Assembly: GCA_900551635.1 (NCBI GenBank)
Contig: URWQ01000099.1
Coordinates: forward strand, 1 to 6,118
Source: an uncultured Collinsella sp.
Lineage (GTDB): Bacteria > Actinomycetota > Coriobacteriia > Coriobacteriales > Coriobacteriaceae
Reading direction: 5' to 3'
Length of the DNA stretch: 6,118 nucleotides
A program made the translations under genes and the position numbers. Below are positions 1-3,849 of the stretch, one piece after another; position 1 is the first letter of the stretch; each line of letters opens with the position of its first letter. The notes under the pieces were generated by a model, which ran no database searches, had not been told where the DNA came from, and saw only the letters and a list, made by a program, of their open reading frames with translations.

Positions 1-1
1 C

Positions 2-520
2 CACATCGAGCAGACCCGCCAGATCGCCCGCCGCTTCAACGAGCGCTACGGGCGGGTGTTCCCGGAGCCCCACGGACTTCTCACCGACGCCGTGGAAATC
101 CCCGGCCTCGACGGGCGCAAGATGTCGAAGAGCTACGGCAACGCCATCAACATCTCGATGACCGCCGAGGAAACGGCCAAACGCATCAAGAAGAGCCAGA
201 CCGACTCCGAGCGCATGATCACGTTCGATCCCGAGAACCGCCCCGGCGTGTCTGGTTTGCTTTCGACGGCCGCCATCTGCACCGGTCGCTCCGAGGTCGA
301 AATTGCCGAGGAGATTGGCATGGGCGGCTCCGGCCAGCTCAAGAAGTACGTGACCGAGGCCGTCAACGAGTACTTCGCACCTATCCGCGAGCGTCGCCAG
401 CGCTACGAGAACGATCTGGATTACGTGAAGGACGTGCTGCACGAGGGCAACCGTCGCGCCAACGAGATCGCCGAGCAGACCCTGGCAGAGGTTCAGGACG
501 CCATGGGTATGGTGTACTAG
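2..520 (+). CDS. trpS: Tryptophanyl-tRNA synthetase, 3' part (5' end outside window)
   Basis: Cytoplasmic class I aminoacyl-tRNA synthetase that charges tRNA-Trp with tryptophan using ATP. The frame is open from base 2, so the gene enters from the left; 172 residues are visible, about half of the usual 330-340. The fragment opens with HIEQTRQIARRFNERYG, the conserved stretch after the Rossmann core in bacterial TrpRS. FPEP follows, then the class I signature KMSKS at 119-133 (GRKMSKSYGNAI), whose lysines stabilise the adenylate transition state. The rest is the helical anticodon-binding C-terminal domain, ending DAMGMVY. A GTG at 56 could be taken for a start, but the protein is clearly in frame upstream, so it is internal. 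A strong terminator lies 35 bases past the stop. The start and any leader control (T-box or similar) lie outside the window. The family call is secure. Confidence 0.96.
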   Translation, partial: HIEQTRQIARRFNERYGRVFPEPHGLLTDAVEIPGLDGRKMSKSYGNAINISMTAEETAKRIKKSQTDSERMITFDPENRPGVSGLLSTAAICTGRSEVEIAEEIGMGGSGQLKKYVTEAVNEYFAPIRERRQRYENDLDYVKDVLHEGNRRANEIAEQTLAEVQDAMGMVY

Positions 521-555
521 ACCGATCTGCTGGCTTGAGCTTTCGATTGCTATAG

Positions 556-583
556 GGCGGGCGCTACGGCGTCCGCCTTTTTT
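556..583 (+). terminator. Intrinsic terminator of trpS
   Basis: A 9-bp GC-rich stem (556-564 with 569-577, one G-U pair) closes a TACG tetraloop and is followed directly by six T (578-583). It lies 35 bases after the trpS stop and reads on the + strand. This is a textbook Rho-independent terminator. Confidence 0.93.
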
Positions 584-629
584 GGAGCGGACCGCTTCGG
601 CTCCGTCCATCACACTCTCCCGACAAACA

Positions 630-671
630 GGAACAGGCCCGCTGGCAGATAGTTGCCAGCGGGCCTGTTCC
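630..671. repeat. Perfect 18-bp inverted repeat (strong hairpin)
   Basis: GGAACAGGCCCGCTGGCA (630-647) is matched exactly by its reverse complement at 654-671, with a six-base loop, GATAGT. No T-tract follows on the + strand; on the minus strand the hairpin is followed by CTGTTTGTC, only weakly T-rich. It lies between two converging genes, past the trpS terminator, so it may act as a backup or bidirectional transcription stop, or be a REP-like element. The structure is certain; the role is inferred. Confidence 0.7.
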
Positions 672-847
672 CGAAGTACACCGTTGAATCGCACAGAGGG
701 GAGGGATGCGAATCAAACTCAACAGGGCAGGCTTTTTCATCGCCTATTGCCTGCTCCGTTGCTGAATACAATATAGTTCACCGTGGTTTACTTTGTAGCG
801 TCAATATCGCCCGCCATAGCTTCTCCATAAGTTAGCCCAAGTAAACT

Positions 848-886
848 AAACCACCACAAAGGGGACAGGCACCTTTGTGGTGGTTT
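848..886 (+). repeat. Palindromic repeat, copy 1; probable terminator of the MGMT-like gene
   Basis: Perfect 15-bp arms (AAACCACCACAAAGG at 848-862 and its complement at 872-886) enclose the loop GGACAGGCA. It lies 17 bases past the stop of the minus-strand gene ending at 904. Flanking A and T runs let it act in either direction, which suits a convergent gene pair. Orientation is defined by the loop: copies 1 and 3 read GGACAGGCA on the + strand, copies 2 and 4 on the minus strand. Confidence 0.85.
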
Positions 887-903
887 TCGCCACGGCAGAG
901 CCG

Positions 904-1224
904 CTAGAGCCCCGCTGGCCAGCGACAGGCGGCCAAGTCGACGTGTACATCGTCCTTAAACGCCACACCCTCCCCTAGCAAAAGCTCACGTTGAGCATCG
1001 GGACCGCCAAAAGCGAAGCCCTCGCATATGTGCCCGTCGGCAAACACCACGCGGTGGCAGGGAATCTCGCCGGGGCGCGGATTACTATGCAGGGCATACC
1101 CCACGTACCGCGCGCTTCGTGGACGACCGGCAAGCAGCGCCACCTGACCATACGTGGCGACCATCCCCTCGGGAATCTGCTCGACCACCTCGTACACCCG
1201 TTCAAAAAAGCCCTCAGACGCCAT
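904..1224 (-). CDS. MGMT/ATL-family DNA alkyltransferase-like protein (single domain, Cys present)
   Basis: A 106-residue protein of the methylated-DNA--protein-cysteine methyltransferase DNA-binding-domain family. Visible features are the helix-turn-helix GMVATYGQVALLAG (20-33), with Tyr25 in the place of the phosphate-rotating tyrosine, then ARYVGYAL (38-45), with Arg39 in the place of the arginine finger. PCHRV follows at 55-59, with the alkyl-acceptor Cys56, and then the C-terminal FGGPDAQRELL segment. Full Ogt/MGMT enzymes are about 150-200 residues and carry an N-terminal domain absent here. The small ATL proteins of this size usually have Trp instead of Cys, so this is a short form that keeps the acceptor. 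It could repair O6-alkylguanine directly or flag it for excision repair. A GTG at 1263 extends the frame into the repeat, but ATG 1224 has AAGGGAG (1231-1237) six bases upstream and starts where the family does. Confidence 0.88.
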   Translation of the reverse strand: MASEGFFERVYEVVEQIPEGMVATYGQVALLAGRPRSARYVGYALHSNPRPGEIPCHRVVFADGHICEGFAFGGPDAQRELLLGEGVAFKDDVHVDLAACRWPAGL

Positions 1225-1230
1225 TGCTCG

Positions 1231-1237
1231 CTCCCTT
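1231..1237 (-). promoter_or_regulatory. Ribosome binding site deciding the MGMT-like start
   Basis: AAGGGAG on the minus strand ends six bases before ATG 1224. It supports that start over the GTG at 1263, which lies inside a palindromic repeat. Confidence 0.75.
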
Positions 1238-1250
1238 CCACCCGGAAAAG

Positions 1251-1295
1251 CATAAACCACCACAAAGGTGCCTGTCCCCTTTGTGGTGGTTTATG
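1251..1295 (-). repeat. Palindromic repeat, copy 2; probable terminator of degV
   Basis: Perfect 18-bp arms (1251-1268 with 1278-1295) make this the longest of the four copies. The loop GGACAGGCA reads on the minus strand, opposite to copy 1. It begins nine bases past the degV stop, and the minus-strand 3' side continues into TTTATGCTTTT. The next gene starts only 27 bases further on, so that gene either relies on readthrough or has a promoter within or beyond this element; none is recognisable. Confidence 0.85.
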
Positions 1296-1304
1296 GCAGG
1301 TCGG

Positions 1305-2159
1305 TTAGTTGGCGGGTTGGAAGAAGGCTACGGCTACGGCGCCGGGGCCCACGTGGGTGCCGATGGTGGCACCGATGGTGTGAACGGGCAGATCGCCCTC
1401 GGAGTGACCGGCCCAGAGCGCTGCGCTGTCCTCGATATACTTCTTGAGCACCGCGTCCGAAAGGCCCGTGTAGCCGAGCGCCAGCGGCATAGAAAAGTCG
1501 ACGCCGCCCGCCTGCTCAACCTTCTGGTTCAACAGGTTGCGGCCGTTCTTGGAGCCGCGTGCCTTGCCCAGCTGCACGATCAGACCATCCTCCGCTGCCA
1601 CCACGGGCTTCACGTTGAGCAGCGTACCCACAGCACCAGCCGCAGCAGACAGGCGACCGCCGCGAACGAGGTACTCAAGCGTCTCGAGCAGGCCGATGAC
1701 GACAACACGGTCGCGCACGGCCTCGACAGCCGCCGCGATCTGAGCCGCGCCTTGGCCCTCGTCCACCAAACGCAGCGCGTACTCAACCAGCACGCGCTCG
1801 CCCAGGGTAACGTTATTGCTATCCACCACATACACATCGCCGCCCGGCGCCTCGGCAAGTGCGGTGCGGGCACTTTGGTTGGTGCCCGAAAGCTTAGCGC
1901 CCACGGTAATAATCACAGCCTCATCGCCGGCTTCACGAACCTTGGAAATCGCCTGCGAAAAGGCGTACGGGTTGACCTGACCGGTCTTGGGCAGCTCGTC
2001 GCGCTCGACCAGCATCTCGTAAAAGCGCTGGTGATCGATGTCGACGCCATCCATGTACACATCGGTGCCAAAGGTGACGGATAGCGGCAGGACGGATAGT
2101 GCCGGATGCTCCGCAGGCGACATATCGCTCGCGGAGTCGGTAATGATACGGACGGACAT
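1305..2159 (-). CDS. DegV family fatty-acid-binding protein
   Basis: A 284-residue cytoplasmic protein of the usual DegV length (about 280). Members bind a fatty acid; the FakB members present it to fatty-acid kinase FakA for phosphorylation and incorporation into phospholipid. Seen here: IITDSASDMSP at 5-15; PKTGQVNP around 57-64 with the conserved Thr; AKLSGTNQSARTAL (88-101), which holds the conserved SGT that contacts the carboxylate; VVDSNNVTLG (111-120); LETLEYLVRGGRL (158-170); LNVKPVV (181-187); GKARG (198-202); and IGTHVGPGA (266-274). A longer frame opens at 2207, but ATG 2159 has AAAGGA (2166-2171) six bases upstream and begins exactly at the family N-terminus. It lies 120 bases after marR on the same strand with no repeat-type terminator between, so the two are probably one operon. 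No fakA-like kinase is in the window, so the FakB role is inferred. Confidence 0.93.
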   Translation of the reverse strand: MSVRIITDSASDMSPAEHPALSVLPLSVTFGTDVYMDGVDIDHQRFYEMLVERDELPKTGQVNPYAFSQAISKVREAGDEAVIITVGAKLSGTNQSARTALAEAPGGDVYVVDSNNVTLGERVLVEYALRLVDEGQGAAQIAAAVEAVRDRVVVIGLLETLEYLVRGGRLSAAAGAVGTLLNVKPVVAAEDGLIVQLGKARGSKNGRNLLNQKVEQAGGVDFSMPLALGYTGLSDAVLKKYIEDSAALWAGHSEGDLPVHTIGATIGTHVGPGAVAVAFFQPAN

Positions 2160-2165
2160 AGCGAA

Positions 2166-2171
2166 TCCTTT
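2166..2171 (-). promoter_or_regulatory. Ribosome binding site deciding the degV start
   Basis: AAAGGA on the minus strand, six bases before ATG 2159. No comparable site precedes the upstream candidate start at 2207. Confidence 0.7.
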
Positions 2172-2238
2172 CTTGCGCAGGTCCCGCGCAGGGAATTTTG
2201 ACAGCAAGATCCCAGCGCGACACGCACGCTCAAATAGG

Positions 2239-2250
2239 AACTGTGCAGTT
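2239..2250. promoter_or_regulatory. Small inverted repeat in the marR-degV gap (possible operator)
   Basis: AACTG-TG-CAGTT lies in the 120-base gap between the marR stop and the degV start. Twelve bases with five-base arms is short and could arise by chance. It is worth noting only because a MarR-type regulator sits next to it. Confidence 0.25.
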
Positions 2251-2279
2251 GTTGATTAGAAGCAAGTACCAGCGCGGCT

Positions 2280-2729
2280 CTACATCTCGCGCAGGGTGTT
2301 GAGAATCGTGCGCAGCGACGCATACATCTGCTCGCGCTGCTCCACACCCATAGCCTTACCGGTGGTATCGAGCACCTCGCGAATGATGCGGTCCGCCTCG
2401 CTCATGCTCTCGCCGCCCAGAGCGGTCAGGCGCACCGGAGCACGGTACTTAACGGCGGCATCGCCCGAATCATCGACCTCGACGTAGCCACCCTCCTCCA
2501 GATGCGCGAGCGTACGCGAGACGGCGGCGCGGGTCACGCCTGCCATGCGAGCCAGGTCGGCGCCAGTCAGGCCGTCCTTGCTGCGCTCAAGATAGTACAG
2601 GCACATGACGTCGGAGCCCTTGAGACCCAGCCTTGCGCCCTCAGACGTCTTAATGCGCTGGATCTCCTTGTAGAGCCCGCTGATCAGTCCGACAAAGTCC
2701 TCGAAACGTGTCTCGTCGTTCTGTTGCAT
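2280..2729 (-). CDS. MarR family winged helix-turn-helix transcriptional regulator
   Basis: A 149-residue protein of normal MarR size that would act as a dimeric DNA-binding regulator. Residues 1-45 form the N-terminal dimerisation helices. The winged helix runs through LTGADLARMAGVTRAAVSRT (54-73) and the following LAHLEEGGYVE, with recognition helix TRAAVSRTLAHLE. The wing is DDSGDAAVKYRAPVRLT (about 86-102), and a C-terminal helix pair (about 110-149) completes the fold. ATG 2729 is preceded by AAAGGCGG (2739-2746) at nine bases. It is followed by the DegV gene on the same strand, so a role in controlling fatty-acid binding or uptake is suggested by context, as for other MarR-type lipid regulators such as FabT. 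The ligand and targets cannot be read from the sequence. The 5' flank (2750-2833) has several TTAAC-type words that could hold its own operator, but no clear promoter. Confidence 0.9.
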   Translation of the reverse strand: MQQNDETRFEDFVGLISGLYKEIQRIKTSEGARLGLKGSDVMCLYYLERSKDGLTGADLARMAGVTRAAVSRTLAHLEEGGYVEVDDSGDAAVKYRAPVRLTALGGESMSEADRIIREVLDTTGKAMGVEQREQMYASLRTILNTLREM

Positions 2730-2833
2730 GGGAGACGACCGCCTTTCGCTTGCATAATGCTAACGGGTAAACATCTTAACCGTACCCAGCGGCCGCCAGC
2801 CCTGCACGCCTCATTTGTTAACTCATCAACATA

Positions 2834-2874
2834 AAAACCACCACAAAGGGGACAGGCACCATTGTGGTGGTTTT
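2834..2874 (+). repeat. Palindromic repeat, copy 3; probable terminator of the B3/B4 gene
   Basis: Sixteen-base arms (2834-2849 with 2859-2874) with one mismatch at 2847/2861 and the loop GGACAGGCA in the same orientation as copy 1. On the minus strand the stem is followed by five T, the best T-tract of the four copies. It lies 28 bases past the stop of the gene ending at 2903 and upstream of marR. Confidence 0.85.
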
Positions 2875-2902
2875 GACCGTCGAGTTTGATCCGCAGACTT
2901 CG

Positions 2903-3622
2903 CTACAGCTCCACGCAAGGATTGTCGCGGGTCACAAGCGTCTTAACGACAACCGTCGCTCCCAGATAGCGCTCGAGCAGCTCGGCTAAGCGATCGATCG
3001 CGGCCTGGCAATCCCCCATCCGTTCGGGCTCAACACATTCAATCGCCAAAAACGCGTCGGCCGAATCGTCGGACAGAGCCGTTCGAACGCCGTCGCGCCA
3101 GTTCCAGCAGCGGCACACGGCGCCCGCATCGTCGATGTAGGCCAGCTCGCCGGGCAGCGTCGGGTCATCCGCTTCCTCGCCAAGCGGCAAGAACGCATCG
3201 CCACCATCGGTCACCTTCAAGCGAAGATCTCCCTCAATCGCATGCAGGTCCTCGCCGCCAACGGGCAGCGCATAAGTCAACGAAATCGTGTTGTAGATAT
3301 CCACCGCCGGTGTGATGTGGCCGACCGGCTTGCCTTTGAGCACGCGCTTGAGCAGGTTCTCAACTGAGCAACGCGCGCCCTTCTTGGTCTTGAACAGGCG
3401 ATACACCTCGCGCCATGCCTTAACCGGCGCGTTCTCGCTGATGGTATCGCTTGTCAGGTGACGCTCCGCATCGATATTGGCGCGATTGAGCAACGTGGCG
3501 ATCGCATCCACGTCCTCCTGGGGAATCTGGGCCGCGGGCTTCATGCCCTTTACGACCACGACACCGACCACCGCCTGCGGAAACAGCTCCCAAAACGAAT
3601 CCTCGGCAACGAAACTCTTCAT
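2903..3622 (-). CDS. Stand-alone B3/B4 (phenylalanyl-tRNA synthetase beta-like) domain protein
   Basis: A 239-residue protein matching the B3/B4-domain family (COG3382 type), related to the tRNA-binding and editing module of PheRS beta but without the rest of the synthetase. Recognisable parts are AWREVYRLF (69-77), CSVENLLKRVLKGKPVGHITPAVDIYNTISLTYALPVGGEDL spanning 85-126, GDLRLKVTDGGDAFLPLG (131-148), a GELAYIDD turn (158-165) and CRCWNWRDG (170-178). In the parent enzyme this module hydrolyses mischarged Tyr-tRNA-Phe; free homologues may edit in trans, but substrate and activity are not shown here. The frame opens at an ATG at 3637, but AAGGGAG (3628-3634) overlaps that codon and sits five bases before ATG 3622, which is therefore the start. 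The gene has its own promoter and a structured leader, and ends at repeat copy 3. Confidence 0.87.
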   Translation of the reverse strand: MKSFVAEDSFWELFPQAVVGVVVVKGMKPAAQIPQEDVDAIATLLNRANIDAERHLTSDTISENAPVKAWREVYRLFKTKKGARCSVENLLKRVLKGKPVGHITPAVDIYNTISLTYALPVGGEDLHAIEGDLRLKVTDGGDAFLPLGEEADDPTLPGELAYIDDAGAVCRCWNWRDGVRTALSDDSADAFLAIECVEPERMGDCQAAIDRLAELLERYLGATVVVKTLVTRDNPCVEL

Positions 3623-3627
3623 ATACT

Positions 3628-3634
3628 CTCCCTT
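3628..3634 (-). promoter_or_regulatory. Ribosome binding site deciding the B3/B4 protein start
   Basis: AAGGGAG, five bases before ATG 3622, overlaps the alternative ATG at 3635-3637. It therefore selects the downstream start. Confidence 0.8.
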
Positions 3635-3652
3635 CATAGCGTACGCCCGAGC

Positions 3653-3679
3653 GAGGGCGCCTAAACAAAAAGCGCCCTC
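3653..3679 (-). promoter_or_regulatory. Alternative leader hairpin competing with the terminator
   Basis: GAGGGCGC (3653-3660) is the exact reverse complement of GCGCCCTC (3672-3679), closing a loop that contains the T-tract of the upstream terminator. The arm at 3672-3679 is also used by the terminator (3671-3678), so the two folds exclude each other. A third, weaker pairing (3644-3648 with 3655-3659) competes for the other arm close to the ribosome binding site. Confidence 0.5.
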
Positions 3680-3725
3680 ACAGCGGCCACCTTCAAAGTC
3701 CTACGGTGCCGCCACAAGAGCGCTT
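3667..3725 (-). terminator. Intrinsic terminator in the leader of the B3/B4 gene (attenuator candidate)
   Basis: In minus-strand RNA, an outer stem (3717-3725 with 3670-3678, one G-U) and an inner stem (3705-3712 with 3683-3691, one bulge) close a long hairpin. A run of five U (3667-3671) overlaps and follows the closing base pairs. It lies between the promoter at 3767-3795 and the start codon at 3622, so it would stop most transcripts before the gene unless bypassed. It could also terminate readthrough from pckA, or end a small RNA of about 90 nucleotides. Confidence 0.7.
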
Positions 3726-3730
3726 ACGCT

Positions 3731-3752
3731 GTCCCCATCCGGAGAAGGGGAC
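3731..3752 (-). promoter_or_regulatory. First leader hairpin of the B3/B4 transcript
   Basis: GTCCCC (3731-3736) pairs exactly with GGGGAC (3747-3752) around a ten-base loop containing TCCGGA. It starts about eight bases after the predicted transcription start and precedes the leader terminator. It matches no riboswitch consensus I recognise. Confidence 0.45.
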
Positions 3753-3766
3753 GATATGTCAGGCGT

Positions 3767-3795
3767 ATTGTAACCCGAGTCATCCACGCGAGCAA
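3767..3795 (-). promoter_or_regulatory. Sigma-70-type promoter for the B3/B4 gene
   Basis: On the minus strand TTGCTC (3790-3795) and TACAAT (3767-3772, five of six matches to TATAAT) are separated by exactly 17 bases. The predicted transcription start near 3760 gives a leader of about 140 bases. The -35 box begins directly after repeat copy 4, so the terminator of the upstream gene and this promoter abut. Confidence 0.6.
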
Positions 3796-3797
3796 AA

Positions 3798-3830
3798 CCA
3801 CCATAAAGGCGCCTGTCCCCTTTGTGGTGG
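3798..3830 (-). repeat. Palindromic repeat, copy 4; probable terminator of pckA
   Basis: Twelve-base arms (3798-3809 with 3819-3830) with one non-canonical pair (3804/3824) and a loop one base different from the others, oriented like copy 2. It begins 19 bases past the pckA stop; on the minus strand the stem runs into four T. This is the most degraded copy, having lost the outer AAA/TTT pairing. Confidence 0.8.
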
Positions 3831-3849
3831 ATATGGACTCACGGCGAAG

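Larger units (their letters stand above)
584..903. other. Non-coding stretch between convergent trpS and MGMT-like gene
   Basis: No credible gene is present. Short open frames here lack family motifs and a Shine-Dalgarno sequence, and they run across the hairpins. The stretch holds a perfect 18-bp hairpin (630-671), an AT-richer segment at about 760-850 with GTTTACTT (786-793) inverted as AAGTAAAC (839-846), and the first palindromic repeat (848-886). GTGGTTTA at 783-790 matches the outer part of that repeat's arm and may be a remnant of another copy. A TACAAT at 767-772 has no -35 partner at normal spacing. Confidence 0.6.

Noticed and set aside
767..778. + strand promoter at TACAAT/TATAGT
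   Set aside because: No -35 at 16-18 bases and no gene follows; the nearest downstream gene is on the opposite strand.
582..835. Two overlapping small + strand frames after trpS
   Set aside because: They read through the perfect hairpin and low-bias sequence, lack Shine-Dalgarno sites and start in or just after the trpS terminator.
848..1295. Mobile element with inverted termini carrying the MGMT-like gene (copies 1 and 2 are inverted and flank it)
   Set aside because: The same repeat occurs at other gene ends without a matching partner, no target-site duplication is visible, and there is no transposase.
1119..2084. Long + strand open frame opposite the MGMT-like and degV genes
   Set aside because: It is antisense to two genes with clear family motifs, its composition is that of a mirrored GC-rich gene, and it has no motif of its own.
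3623..3760. T-box riboswitch ahead of the B3/B4 gene
   Set aside because: GGTGG and GGCACC words occur, but not the conserved T-box sequence in the right order, and no stem I specifier features are recognisable.
848..3830. CRISPR array made of the four repeats
   Set aside because: The copies are 0.4-1.5 kb apart, separated by whole genes, in both orientations, and no cas genes are present.
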